Positions 8,235-17,412 are shown, counted from the stretch's first letter. The stretch is DNA of 64,000 nucleotides from Candidatus Hydrogenedentota bacterium (GCA_029552745.1 JAKPDK010000120.1:1-64000); one strand, 5' to 3'. Notes: generated by a model from the sequence alone, not told the origin. Translations and numbers: made by a program.

Positions 8235-10391
8235 ATGAATACGTGGCTTTTCCGCTTAATTAATGATGGGATCAAGAACCCGTTTTTCGACTGGTTGCTA
8301 CCCATTTTTTCGGACAAGGACTACCTGGTCATTCCAGGTATTATGGCGCTTGCTTTTTGGGCCTATGTCGGGGGGAAACGGGCGCGGTTCTTTGTCGTGT
8401 GCCTTTTGATCTCTCTGGCGATTGCCGACATTGGGTCAGAAAAGGTTATCAAGAATATAGTTCGTTTAGATAGACCCTATGCTACCCTTGAAGGGGTTCA
8501 CCTGCACCGGGGGGAAGAATGGCGGGATTACGACCCGGCATTTTATCCATTTGATACGCGTAAGAGCTACTCCTTCCCATCGTCTCACGCGGCGAATATG
8601 GCGGCTGTGGCGGCCGTGCTCGCCTTTCTCCGCTTGGGAACTTTGTGGGTTACTGTGCCCCTTGCTTTACTCGTTGGATTGTCTCGAATTTACACCGGAA
8701 ACCATTACCCACTGGATATACTGGGGGGATACATATGGGGTGGGTTAGTCGGCATGGGGGTAACGGCAAGTTTTCTTGAAGCACGGAGGTTTCTGTTGCC
8801 GGCGGCGTCAAACCAGGAGCCATCTACCCAAGTGCCTCCCGAGCGGCAATGGTTTTATGTTCTGTTGGCGACGTGGCTTATCGGAAACTTTCTATTTCTA
8901 CATCTGAACCTCTTTGATTTGGCGGGTGATGAAGCCCAGTATTGGGACTGGTCAAGACGTCTTGCCCTGGGGTATTACAGCAAGCCTCCTTTAGTAGCTT
9001 ACGTTATCCGAGCCTTGACGAATGCCGGCGGCAACAAGGAATGGGCGATTCGAAGCGGGGCGTTGCTGTTTTCAGCGGCATCATTGGTGGCGATTCATGC
9101 TCTGGCGCTTCGCATGACGCGAAGCGAACGGGCGGCATTTCTGGCGGCAGCTACAGCCGTGGCGATGCCGGCTACCTGGGCAGGTTCGGTACTCATGACC
9201 ATTGACCCGATGCTGGTGTTTTTCTGGGCTGTTGCGGCTTATTTTTTTTACCAGTCGGTCAGGGAGGGACGACTTGGATCTTGGATCCTTACAGGTCTTG
9301 CCATAGGACTCGGTATGCTTGCCAAGTACACCATGGCGCTGATTTTCGTTTCGTTTTTCGTGTATCTCTTGGTGTACGACAGGCGCTGGTTGTTACGAAA
9401 AGAACCTTGGGTTGCTGCGCTATTAGCTTTGCTTTGTCTTTCGGGGGTCTTGTATTGGAATTGGGCAAACGATTGGGTGTCGTTTCGCCATACTGCCCAG
9501 ATTGGGGCCAGCGAAGAATACACGCTCTGGACGCCGGTGCGTAACCTGCTCGAACTCGCGGGGGGACAGATTGGGGTGGTTTCTCCCCTTATTCTAGCAC
9601 TTTTTGTATGGGCAGGTATTCACTGTTTATTGCGTGCACCCCAAAATCCCCACGCGGGATATCTTGCGCTGATTTCGGGTGTTCCGTTGGTGTTTTATGG
9701 TGTGGTAGCGGTAGCGCGCCGTCCTGAAGCGAACTGGCCGGTCGCGGGGTATGTCGGGGCATGCGTAGCCGTGGCGTGGGCTTGGCAACTCACTGAGAAA
9801 CGGCCTCCATGGGAACGGTATTTCCTGACGGCGTCGCTGATCCTAGGGTGTCTTATTGGTGCCTCTGCACGAGCGACAGACCTCTTGTATCTCTTTGGGA
9901 CGGAACCCGCACCCGGGGCACGACAAGATAGACTCTATTTGGGTACATGGGCGATTGATCCGGATGTTGACCCTACGAACCGTCTTCGGGGCGCGAGAGA
10001 ACTGGGTAACGCCCTAGGCAAATATGTGGGCGACAAGAAAACAGGTCCGTTTTTATTTAGCGATCGATACCAGGTCACGGCTTGGATGGCTTTTTATACC
10101 CCCGGACGCCCCAAGACCTATTGCTTACCGTTGCATCGTAGACAAAACCAATATGACCTCTGGGGTGGGTGGAAAGAACTGGCGGGTCGAGACGGCATTT
10201 TTGTTACCGGTGGAGATACCACACGGGCTCAACGTTGGGTGGAGATTCTCTTGAGCAGAGGCCTTTTTGAGCGTGGGGAGGTTTTGGAAACGGTAGAAGT
10301 GTGGCGGGGCAAGACGCTGATCAAGACGTTCACCATCTCTCGTTTGTATCACTATTCAGGCGAGGAATTGAAGCCACTGGAAATATATTAA
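8235..10391 (+). CDS. PAP2 phosphatase fused to an ArnT/PMT-like lipid-linked glycosyltransferase
   Basis: 718 residues from ATG 8235; an in-frame TTG at 8193 would add 14 residues, and neither has a clear ribosome site. Residues about 1-195 form a membrane PAP2 phosphatase with all three signature motifs: K-x6-RP in KNIVRLDRP, FPSSH, and SR-x5-H-x3-D in SRIYTGNHYPLD. From about residue 215 it continues as a polytopic GT-C glycosyltransferase of the ArnT/PMT_2 type, with the acidic loop motif DLAGDEAQYWDW after the first helix and SKPPLVAYV downstream, then many helices. Such enzymes use polyprenyl-phosphate sugars as donors. Coupling a phosphatase that releases or recycles polyprenyl phosphate to a user of that carrier is a sensible fusion. 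The next gene is uppP, which supports a role in undecaprenyl carrier metabolism and envelope glycan or lipid A modification. The acceptor is unknown. Confidence 0.85.
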   Translation: MNTWLFRLINDGIKNPFFDWLLPIFSDKDYLVIPGIMALAFWAYVGGKRARFFVVCLLISLAIADIGSEKVIKNIVRLDRPYATLEGVHLHRGEEWRDYDPAFYPFDTRKSYSFPSSHAANMAAVAAVLAFLRLGTLWVTVPLALLVGLSRIYTGNHYPLDILGGYIWGGLVGMGVTASFLEARRFLLPAASNQEPSTQVPPERQWFYVLLATWLIGNFLFLHLNLFDLAGDEAQYWDWSRRLALGYYSKPPLVAYVIRALTNAGGNKEWAIRSGALLFSAASLVAIHALALRMTRSERAAFLAAATAVAMPATWAGSVLMTIDPMLVFFWAVAAYFFYQSVREGRLGSWILTGLAIGLGMLAKYTMALIFVSFFVYLLVYDRRWLLRKEPWVAALLALLCLSGVLYWNWANDWVSFRHTAQIGASEEYTLWTPVRNLLELAGGQIGVVSPLILALFVWAGIHCLLRAPQNPHAGYLALISGVPLVFYGVVAVARRPEANWPVAGYVGACVAVAWAWQLTEKRPPWERYFLTASLILGCLIGASARATDLLYLFGTEPAPGARQDRLYLGTWAIDPDVDPTNRLRGARELGNALGKYVGDKKTGPFLFSDRYQVTAWMAFYTPGRPKTYCLPLHRRQNQYDLWGGWKELAGRDGIFVTGGDTTRAQRWVEILLSRGLFERGEVLETVEVWRGKTLIKTFTISRLYHYSGEELKPLEIY

Positions 10392-10411
10392 GGAGAGGAA
10401 CAAACACAACC

Positions 10412-11212
10412 ATGTTTTTATTTAAAGCGATTGTCCTCGCCGTTGTCGAAGGGTTGACGGAATTTTTGCCGATTAGCAGCACGGGCCATCTCATCCTTGC
10501 CGAATCGGTCTTATCGCTGAGCGATAAAAAATGCTTTAACGATGCTTACATAGTACTCATTCAGTTGCCCGCCATCTTAGCCGTGGTGGTGTACTTTTGG
10601 AATCGTCTTTGGCCCTTTACCCGCGATACGGAGCAGCGCCGCCTTCGGTTCTCTCTGTGGTTCAAGGTGTGCGTGGCATTCGTGCCTGCCGCGATAGCCG
10701 GGCTCTTGTTTGACGACTACATTGAAAGCAAACTCTTGTCCGAGTTGCCCGTGGCGATAGCCCTCGTCTTCGGCGGCATCGCTTTCATTGTGTTGGAGCG
10801 CCTCCCTTTGTCCCATCGTTTTGCTCACGCAGAAGATATCGGATGGCGCACAGCCCTCGGTATCGGGGCGCTGCAGTGCCTTGCATTATTTCCCGGGGTA
10901 TCGCGCTCGGGTGCCTCCATTTTGGGAGCGATGATTTTGGGTGCGAGCCGTCCTGCGGCAGCGGAGTTTTCCTTTTTCCTTGCTATCCCGACTATGGCAG
11001 GCGCCTGGGCGCTGACGGTGCTCAAATCCGGCTTGACGTTCACCGTGACAGAATGGACGGCGTTGGCAGTCGGTTCTGTCGTGTCGTTTGTTGTGGCGTA
11101 TGCGGTTATTGCATTTCTTATGCGGTTTGTACAACAGCACCGTTTCACGGTCTTCGGCTATTACCGAATCATCTTGGGTGGCTTGGTGTTGGTTGCTCAA
11201 CTCATGGGGTGA
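10412..11212 (+). CDS. uppP: Undecaprenyl-diphosphatase (UppP/BacA)
   Basis: 266 residues from the ATG at 10412, which has AGGAGAGG about 13 bases upstream; the reading frame is open further 5' but that part overlaps the preceding gene. It is an integral membrane enzyme that turns undecaprenyl diphosphate into the monophosphate carrier. Signature motifs: EGLTEFLPISSTGHLIL near the N-terminus with the catalytic Glu pair and Ser, and PGVSRSGASI in the second half. It is the usual length for the family. It lies 20 bases after the PAP2-glycosyltransferase gene, and the two are probably cotranscribed. Confidence 0.95.
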   Translation: MFLFKAIVLAVVEGLTEFLPISSTGHLILAESVLSLSDKKCFNDAYIVLIQLPAILAVVVYFWNRLWPFTRDTEQRRLRFSLWFKVCVAFVPAAIAGLLFDDYIESKLLSELPVAIALVFGGIAFIVLERLPLSHRFAHAEDIGWRTALGIGALQCLALFPGVSRSGASILGAMILGASRPAAAEFSFFLAIPTMAGAWALTVLKSGLTFTVTEWTALAVGSVVSFVVAYAVIAFLMRFVQQHRFTVFGYYRIILGGLVLVAQLMG

Positions 11213-11319
11213 ATCCGGAAAGGTTCTGGGATTGGCGTTCCAGGTGTTCCTCAGCTCATGTTTCTTAATTTAGGCTTGCCAGAGAGTCTCCACGGCACGT
11301 AAGATTTAACCCATGATAC

Positions 11320-13767
11320 ATGGATATTTTCGTAGGCTTTGGAGTGCCCATCTTGACAGGTGAACGACTCATCCAGGTAAATGATCCCCTTCCCCCTGTT
11401 CGAGGGTTGATCCCTCTGCACAACGCAAAGGGCAAACCTTACCCTATCCGCGATATACATCGGTGGATCCGATTCCTTCGGCAGGAGCTCAAAGTCGAAA
11501 AAATCGACCTTGCCGTGCAAGGCAAGATATCATTTGTTGCGCACGCCTTGCTGCATTACTACAGCAAAGGCGACACCCTGTGGATGCCAAATTGCCCCCA
11601 TCACGTTCCGATCGTCAATCTCTCCCTTCGCACGGATTGTCCAGAGCCGCCCTATTGGTTGCAGGGCACAAAATGGCTGAAACTGTTCGATGTCTTTTTA
11701 ACGCCGACTTCGGTTAATAATCCTAACCTAACTGCCTGGCTGGAGTTATGTCGCCGCGAGGAACTTGCTGCCCGTCTGCAGATCCAACCACCCTTCCCAG
11801 AAGGTTTCGACACGGAAGGCTTTTGTGCCAACGCCGTAAACTGCGGCGTAACTTCGGTAAACATTGTGCTGAACGATCCTTTTGTGACGCCAGCGCCGAA
11901 GCATGTTTCAGTACAATCTTATGAGACGACGCTCAGTCAGATTCACGCCCTGGCATATGGCTTCGCAAACCGCGGCGTCGAAGTGAATCTCTACGACATA
12001 CCGCTTTGCCACGTGGCGCCGGATCTGAGGGACTGCGCAGGCGGACGTTCTCGATACTTTCTCGACCACCAGCAATACCACCGCAAAGCCTATCGTCTTG
12101 CGCAAATGTTATATCAGTATCATCCACGCCTCGCGGGTTTAGCCTTGATGTTCTTGAGTATTCGTAACCATTCTTATCGGCCGCCTACAGATGCACACCT
12201 GATCCATTGGTTGATGGTCAATCAGCACAAGTCCATTTACAGTCTGCTGTTGTTGCTCAGCAAGACCGTAAGGCGACGGGGTTGGTTTCCCGGCGAGACG
12301 GAATTGTTGGAGGATCGCGAGCACGCTTATTTGGATGAAGTGGTGATGGAAGCCGAGGCTGCAGAGGAAAAAATGAACGCTGCCTGTAGGAGTTGTGCCT
12401 TGCGCCGGACCTGCGATGGCGAAACCCCTCTGGTCAGACGTTATCTCCCAGGACTCCACGTACTTCCTGAAAAGGCAGAACGCATTCTTTCACCCCGGGC
12501 GAGCTTATGTAGGCAATCAAAGTATTACGACCCGATTGATAACATGAGGCTTCAACAGGAGAGAGAATGGCAAGCCCTTGCTCACGAAGCGGCTGCGGTG
12601 ATGAGTAACAGACTGCCCACACCGCTAAGCATAGAAAAAATCATTATCGATAAGACATTTTACACGAAAATGCCGGGGGCATACCGGTACTACGGCTTCG
12701 AAGATCGTGAACACCTGAGTACATTGGCTTTTTGGGGAGAGATTCCTTTCACGCTTGCTGCAACGTTCGGGGGCGGCATGGCGGAATTGGCTGGGTTTTG
12801 CCTATGGGATTCGATTCGTCTTGTCTGTCCCATGATTGCGCCGTCCCATCAGATTGTTCTTCATGCGAGCGCGGATGGACGTTATGTGTTGTTGCGGGAC
12901 GGACAACCTGTTCGCCCTGCAGAGTTCCGGGGCAAGTATTTTGTCCCACGGCGGATGCCTACCTATGTCCAAATCAAACTCTCCTTGTGGGACATTCAAG
13001 GCGATATCTGCCTGCAAAATCTGCAGGAATGGCGGGGTGAGCAAGACCTGAGGCGAAAGGATAAGGTGAAGTATTCGTTTCTTGTAGTGAGCACCCGGTT
13101 TGCGCGACGGCTACAAGCCGTGCTTCAGGGCATTGCTCACCAACGCGGGATTGACCCCGAAGAAGTGGAAGTTATCGTAGGTTACGTTCCGGGACTGGAT
13201 GCCACGGAAGACGTGTTAAGTTCCATCCGGTTAGCCTTTCCCAATCTACGGGTGCTGCACGCACCCTTCCCGGAGAACGCTGCCCATGCCAAGGGGTTCA
13301 TCATCAACCGTTCTGTCTCGATGGCCTCCGGTGAGTGGGTGATCTTGATTGATTCCGACATTGTGGTTGCTCCGGATATGTGTTCCCAGTTGGCAAAAGT
13401 GCCCGAGTCGGCAATCATTGCCGCCCCCGTGGGACGAAAGATGCTTCCACCGGACATCACCGGTAGGATTCTACTTGGAGAGTTACGCCCTTGGGAAGAT
13501 TGGGATTGTGTCGTGGCGGGTCCTGGGGAAAACCGCTTCGGTGAAAAACGGGAGGGCGGGGAGATCCCCGTGGGCTTTTGTCAATGCGTTCGCAAGTCCT
13601 GTTTTCAAGAGATTCGTTATAATGAATACGAACATTTTGAGGGGGCGGATTGGGAATTTGCCGCAGCCACCGTCGAAAAACATGGGCGCTGTGTGTGGTT
13701 AGAATCGCCCGTGTTACACTTGGATCATGGAGGAAGCCAGTGGTTCGGAACGCGCACACATCGATGA
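11320..13767 (+). CDS. Degenerate radical SAM/SPASM-like domain fused to a GT-A glycosyltransferase
   Basis: 815 residues. The N-terminal 390 residues resemble the radical SAM protein at 33041: GVEVNLYDIPLC here matches GIEANVRYLPLC there, and CRSCALRRTCDG matches CQKCAARDICDG, the C-terminal Cys cluster. Yet the CxxxCxxC cluster that binds the SAM iron-sulfur centre is missing (the first Cys is near residue 92), and the GGEP strand reads VQGKI, so radical chemistry is unlikely. The last 250 residues are a GT-A glycosyltransferase (family 2-like): VSTRFARRLQAVLQGI, the metal-binding DSD in WVILIDSDIVVAP, and an acceptor-side segment EYEHFEGADWEFAA. The central 200 residues are not recognised. 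Two glycosyltransferase-like genes follow closely, so a glycan assembly role is likely. The start lacks a clear ribosome site. Confidence 0.7.
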   Translation: MDIFVGFGVPILTGERLIQVNDPLPPVRGLIPLHNAKGKPYPIRDIHRWIRFLRQELKVEKIDLAVQGKISFVAHALLHYYSKGDTLWMPNCPHHVPIVNLSLRTDCPEPPYWLQGTKWLKLFDVFLTPTSVNNPNLTAWLELCRREELAARLQIQPPFPEGFDTEGFCANAVNCGVTSVNIVLNDPFVTPAPKHVSVQSYETTLSQIHALAYGFANRGVEVNLYDIPLCHVAPDLRDCAGGRSRYFLDHQQYHRKAYRLAQMLYQYHPRLAGLALMFLSIRNHSYRPPTDAHLIHWLMVNQHKSIYSLLLLLSKTVRRRGWFPGETELLEDREHAYLDEVVMEAEAAEEKMNAACRSCALRRTCDGETPLVRRYLPGLHVLPEKAERILSPRASLCRQSKYYDPIDNMRLQQEREWQALAHEAAAVMSNRLPTPLSIEKIIIDKTFYTKMPGAYRYYGFEDREHLSTLAFWGEIPFTLAATFGGGMAELAGFCLWDSIRLVCPMIAPSHQIVLHASADGRYVLLRDGQPVRPAEFRGKYFVPRRMPTYVQIKLSLWDIQGDICLQNLQEWRGEQDLRRKDKVKYSFLVVSTRFARRLQAVLQGIAHQRGIDPEEVEVIVGYVPGLDATEDVLSSIRLAFPNLRVLHAPFPENAAHAKGFIINRSVSMASGEWVILIDSDIVVAPDMCSQLAKVPESAIIAAPVGRKMLPPDITGRILLGELRPWEDWDCVVAGPGENRFGEKREGGEIPVGFCQCVRKSCFQEIRYNEYEHFEGADWEFAAATVEKHGRCVWLESPVLHLDHGGSQWFGTRTHR

Positions 13768-13797
13768 AGATACGCATAGGGGGATAGAAAAAATAAC

Positions 13798-15033
13798 ATG
13801 CGAATCGCCTTTGCAGACCTTGTGTTCGCTTGGCCGCCTACAGGAGGTGCGCAAGCTGATTTGTATCATGTTATTGCAGGACTCCAAAACGCGGGATATG
13901 AAACCAAGCTCTTTGCGGCGTCGTATGATTTCCTTTGGCGGTTCGGTTCGTTCGAGCCCGAAGCACTGCCTTTTCCTTCCATGCGGTTGGAATTTAACTC
14001 AAAGGATTTCGTGCCTAAAGAAATCGTTGGACGATTTCGGAAGGCGATTGACGCTTGGCAACCGGACGTTGTTTTTGTCGGGTTTGGCAGGACGTTGAAG
14101 CCGTATCTTTTGGATGCTCTTTCGGGCTACCCTCTTATTTCCCGATACTACATGTACGAGCATCTTTGTCTGCGCGATTTTTGCTTGTTCTATGATGGGA
14201 AGCTGTGTCCGAATGACGTATTTCATACCCCCGAGGCGTGTCGCCTGTGCATGTGGCAGACTTGGAAAAACGAAACCCGAATCGGGCGATTGACTCCCTA
14301 TTCGGACGAATATCATCGGGCACGAGCCTACGCGCCCGGTTACATGAATTTTTTTGTGTCCACCATCAAGAAGGTCCGCACCCTGATTGTCAATAACGAA
14401 TTAGCGCAACGCCGCGCGCAGGCTGTCTGCCAGGACGTGCGCATTATTCCGGGAGGAGTGGAGCTACAACACTACAACCACGTGGGGTGGGCAAGACAGG
14501 ACGATAGCGCACGGAAAAAAGTGATTTTAATGTCCGGTAGGGCAGATGACCCGCGGAAAGGTTTGTATGTTTTGTTGCAGGCGGCTGGAGGTCTTGCGAG
14601 AACTCGACGGGATTTTGAGGTGTGGGTCACTTTTCCAGGGCGATTGAAAACACCGAGCTGGCTCAAAAACATCGGTTTCGTACCCCACAGGGAGGTTTCG
14701 AAGATTTATGCCGAGGCCGACATCTGTGTCGTTCCTTCGGTCTGGGAAGAACCGTTTGGACTTGTCGCTTTAGAGGCGATGGCGGCGGGTGTGCCTGTGT
14801 GCGCAAGTCGGTGTGGTGGGCTGGCTACTATTGTGGAACATGGTGTAACCGGTTTTTTGTTTCAACCGGGCAATTCGGTGGAGTTGGCGCTTTATTTGAA
14901 CCGATTGCTTGACGACGCGGAACTTCGGCATAACATGGGGTTGGCGGGACGAAACCGAGTGGAAACCCAATATACGTGGGATTCCATTGTTTCCAAATAC
15001 TATGTGCCTTTGATGGAGGAGTTCGAGGCGTGA
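13798..15033 (+). CDS. Glycosyltransferase family 4 (group 1)
   Basis: 411 residues with a GT-B fold. The N-terminus MRIAFADLVFAWPPTGGAQADLYHVI has the glycine-rich acceptor-domain start. The C-terminal nucleotide-sugar domain shows VILMSGRADDPRKGLYVLLQA and the E-x7-E motif in SVWEEPFGLVALEAMAAG, with GGLATIVEHGVTGFLF after it. An unusual Cys-rich segment (CLRDFCLFYDGKLCPNDVF, then CRLC) in the N-terminal half could bind a metal or form disulfides. The gene starts 30 bases after the preceding fusion gene and overlaps the next start (GTGA), so the three genes form one unit. Donor and acceptor sugars are unknown. Confidence 0.88.
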   Translation: MRIAFADLVFAWPPTGGAQADLYHVIAGLQNAGYETKLFAASYDFLWRFGSFEPEALPFPSMRLEFNSKDFVPKEIVGRFRKAIDAWQPDVVFVGFGRTLKPYLLDALSGYPLISRYYMYEHLCLRDFCLFYDGKLCPNDVFHTPEACRLCMWQTWKNETRIGRLTPYSDEYHRARAYAPGYMNFFVSTIKKVRTLIVNNELAQRRAQAVCQDVRIIPGGVELQHYNHVGWARQDDSARKKVILMSGRADDPRKGLYVLLQAAGGLARTRRDFEVWVTFPGRLKTPSWLKNIGFVPHREVSKIYAEADICVVPSVWEEPFGLVALEAMAAGVPVCASRCGGLATIVEHGVTGFLFQPGNSVELALYLNRLLDDAELRHNMGLAGRNRVETQYTWDSIVSKYYVPLMEEFEA

Positions 15034-15560
15034 GCGAATTCAAAATAGGGGTCTTCTGCAACGGCGGCACTCATGTCACGGAGGTACTTGCCGCAGCCCG
15101 ACAAAAATACCCTCACGCAAACCTGTGTGCCATACTCCCGCCTAGTTTTGAACTCACCCCAAATCGAGCGGATGGTGTTGACCGTATAGTTCGCACCGAC
15201 CGTGATAACTACACCGTAAGAGATGTTAAGGCGGGGATTCGTCTTATTCGACAGATTCGAAAGGAACGTTTCGACCTGTTTGTCGTTCTTTTTGACAGCA
15301 TGCAGTTGAATGTTCTCGGAGGACTCAGTGGGGCACGGAGCGTCGAATGCTGGGACAATGCCAATGTGATCCATAGGTTGCCCCGTTCTCCCGAGGGCGT
15401 TGTTCGTCGGCTGCTGGTTCGTCGCCTAAAGGGGTTCATGCGCTGGTGTTTCTTGGAACTACTTATGTGGGTTACACAGAAAAAGGGACCAGACTTACGT
15501 CGCAAAGAAGATTCTTTTATGGAATCATCTTTTTTAGAAGACGATCCGTCTAAGTACTGA
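15030..15560 (+). CDS. Glycosyltransferase-like Rossmann protein, short
   Basis: The start is taken as the GTG at 15030, which overlaps the TGA of the preceding gene (GTGA) and has GGAGG upstream; this gives 176 residues. The sequence has a Rossmann-like start (KIGVFCNGGTHVTEVLAAAR), a middle block RKERFDLFVVLFDSMQLNVL and GARSVECWDNANVI. This resembles the N-terminal half of heptosyltransferase-like (GT9/GT-B) proteins, but the nucleotide-sugar half is absent. It may be a stand-alone helper or a truncated transferase. The last 11 bases overlap the convergent HAD gene, which also hints at 3' erosion. Assignment to a family is tentative. Confidence 0.55.
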   Translation: MSEFKIGVFCNGGTHVTEVLAAARQKYPHANLCAILPPSFELTPNRADGVDRIVRTDRDNYTVRDVKAGIRLIRQIRKERFDLFVVLFDSMQLNVLGGLSGARSVECWDNANVIHRLPRSPEGVVRRLLVRRLKGFMRWCFLELLMWVTQKKGPDLRRKEDSFMESSFLEDDPSKY

Positions 15561-16941
15561 GAATCCAGGAATCCGGCAAAAAGACGCGTTTTTTCAAAAC
15601 GACTTCTGGAATGCCCGCACGTGCCACATAGGTTGCCGCCGAGAAATCATGCCCATGCGTTTCGGGAAACGGGACCGCACAACAGAGCGGGATGCCCGCA
15701 GCCCGTATGGCAATGACGCCGGACTCGCTATCTTCAAACCCAACGACTTTGCCGAAGTCTTCCGGCAAGATGCCCATGCGGTGCAATGCGATACAATACA
15801 AGTCTCGATGGGGTTTTAATCGGATCTCGCTGGAATCCGAAGCCGTGACGAAACCGTCGTAATAGTTCGAGTAATGGCGGAAACGGTCTAAAATCGTGCG
15901 TCGTCGGGCTATTGCAATATCCCAAGATTCGGCTTGCTGGCACAACACACGAAATACCTCGCCCAATACAATATCCGCTTCGTAATGAATAGACGAAGTC
16001 ACAACCGCAACCGATATGGGATTCTGAGCAAAAAACTTCCCAAGTGATCTCAAAAACGGACGGCAAGACTCGGCTTCTTTACGGGAAGCGAACGCGCCAT
16101 GCCGGAGCGTGTATTGCGCGAATTCCTCAAAACAGAACTCGACATCTTCTCCGAGAAGACCTTTCATCAACGCCAAGAACACTCCGATTCCCGGCATCGG
16201 CTGTATCAGATGTCGATTGGAATCTCCAAACACCTCTTTAGCGGCAAGGGCACCTGAGCCCTCACGAATCCGCCCCAGGATGAAATGGTATCGCTGATAA
16301 TAAATGTCTACAGCTGCCCGTACCCTGTCGGTCAACGTGTTGAGAGTCATCCGCTGTCCATAATCCTGTTGGAGCCGATAAATTGCCTCCCGTTCTTCCG
16401 GAGTATCTAACGAGGGAGCACTCGTCAATGCCAAGAACCGATTGTCTTCAAGCAGGTCTCTTACCCCTAGTGCGGCGCAGTTGTTGCGTACTTCGTTTTT
16501 ACGCCCTTCGTCTGCTCCCTTGCCCAGCGTCCAAGCCACGGCGTGAATAAAAAAATACCGCATCGCATCGAGCGAGATGTCATTTTGATAAGTACGAACA
16601 AGATATTCGACGTGTTTTGTGGTGCTGTTACCTATAATGTTTGGATAGTCTTTCTCGGGGTTTAGTCCCTTCCATTCCGGGTCCTGTTCACGTCCTGAAA
16701 TACGACGGACCATGGTCTCGAGAGAATGCAGGCATAAGGGTTCCGTTGTGGTTGTCGTCCCGTCCATGTCCATTACGGCACCGGCGATGCCACGCACCAA
16801 CGTATCTGTCCGGGCAGGGAGCGGATAAACATCATATTTCGGATACACATAACTTGGATTCTCTACAACAGCATATTCCTGCCCTGACTCTGTCAAGATC
16901 GAAACAGCAGCGTCTTTCGGCACGATTCGGTTTGTCTTCAT
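15550..16941 (-). CDS. HAD-superfamily hydrolase, enlarged (phosphoglucomutase-like)
   Basis: 463 residues, about twice the length of a common HAD phosphatase. Motif I is VMDMDGTTTTTEPL near residue 58, motif II VVTSSIHYEADIVL, and motif IV GFEDSESGVIAIRAAGIPLC, which is close to the beta-phosphoglucomutase/GS-like subgroup. Between motifs I and II lies an unusually large helical cap of about 250 residues, with GNSTTKHVEYLVRTYQ next to motif I. The enzyme should be a cytoplasmic Asp-nucleophile phosphatase or phosphomutase; the substrate is unknown, and location beside glycan genes suggests a sugar phosphate. It is monocistronic and converges on the preceding gene with an 11-base overlap. Confidence 0.8.
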   Translation of the reverse strand: MKTNRIVPKDAAVSILTESGQEYAVVENPSYVYPKYDVYPLPARTDTLVRGIAGAVMDMDGTTTTTEPLCLHSLETMVRRISGREQDPEWKGLNPEKDYPNIIGNSTTKHVEYLVRTYQNDISLDAMRYFFIHAVAWTLGKGADEGRKNEVRNNCAALGVRDLLEDNRFLALTSAPSLDTPEEREAIYRLQQDYGQRMTLNTLTDRVRAAVDIYYQRYHFILGRIREGSGALAAKEVFGDSNRHLIQPMPGIGVFLALMKGLLGEDVEFCFEEFAQYTLRHGAFASRKEAESCRPFLRSLGKFFAQNPISVAVVTSSIHYEADIVLGEVFRVLCQQAESWDIAIARRRTILDRFRHYSNYYDGFVTASDSSEIRLKPHRDLYCIALHRMGILPEDFGKVVGFEDSESGVIAIRAAGIPLCCAVPFPETHGHDFSAATYVARAGIPEVVLKKRVFLPDSWILST

Positions 16942-17020
16942 TACCTAGGTCCTTGTTTCTGATCGTTAAAACTGAAGAGCTCAGATTTTACAACGCCGGG
17001 AAATCGTAGACCAAAAATCT

Positions 17021-17085
17021 GTATAAGTTCAGTACCTTTGGCACTTTTTGTTATGTTGGATGAGGAATTTAAGAGAGGATTTTTT
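17021..17085 (-). pseudogene. Decayed transposase 3' end
   Basis: Read on the minus strand, this segment matches bases 83-137 of the window (the end of the transposase) almost base for base: AATTCCTCATCCAACA, then AACAAAAAGTGCCAAAGG, then ACTTATAC. The Trp codon of the intact copy is here a TGA. Upstream the match fades. It lies in a 757-base gap (16942-17698) that otherwise holds repeats. Confidence 0.75.
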
Positions 17086-17212
17086 ATAAGAGTTATTAAG
17101 AGAAAGGCATTGACGCATGACATTTCCGAGGTACGCTTGAACTAGTTACGAACCGCTTTGACCACTTAAGATTACTTGTTTTTCCGTCCTATTGCGCTTT
17201 GTCCCGCCCCCT

Positions 17213-17355
17213 GTCATTGCGAGGAGCCCCGAAGGGGCGACGTGGCAATCCCCTTAGGTATCCGGAGATTACCCCGACCCATGCCCCATGTCATCTTGCG
17301 CTACGCGGTCGAGGGGATTGCTTCGTCGCGTCGGGGACTCGCTCCTCGCAATGAC
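17213..17355 (+). repeat. Family A palindromic repeat, copy 1 of a close pair
   Basis: A 143-base unit. It begins GTCATTGCGAGGAGCCCCG and ends in the imperfect inverse CTCGCTCCTCGCAATGAC. The inner parts are GTGGCAATCCCCTTAGG and GAGGGGATTGCTTCGTCG. The next unit, 218 bases on, differs at only a handful of positions. Confidence 0.9.
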
Positions 17356-17386
17356 AAAAGTCCTGGGCAAACACGGTGTGGGGGCG

Positions 17387-17412
17387 AGGCATGCCTCGCC
17401 CTTTTTTCCCTT
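17387..17412 (+). repeat. Family B palindrome between two family A units
   Basis: GGGCGAGGCATGCCTCGCCC (17387-17406 region) is a perfect 20-base palindrome followed by a run of T residues, so it could also stop transcription on the plus strand. Confidence 0.75.

Noticed and set aside
13727-14098. Open frame of 123 codons overlapping the GT4 start, possible frameshift
   Set aside because: Out of frame with both neighbours; the two real genes have intact ends and starts.
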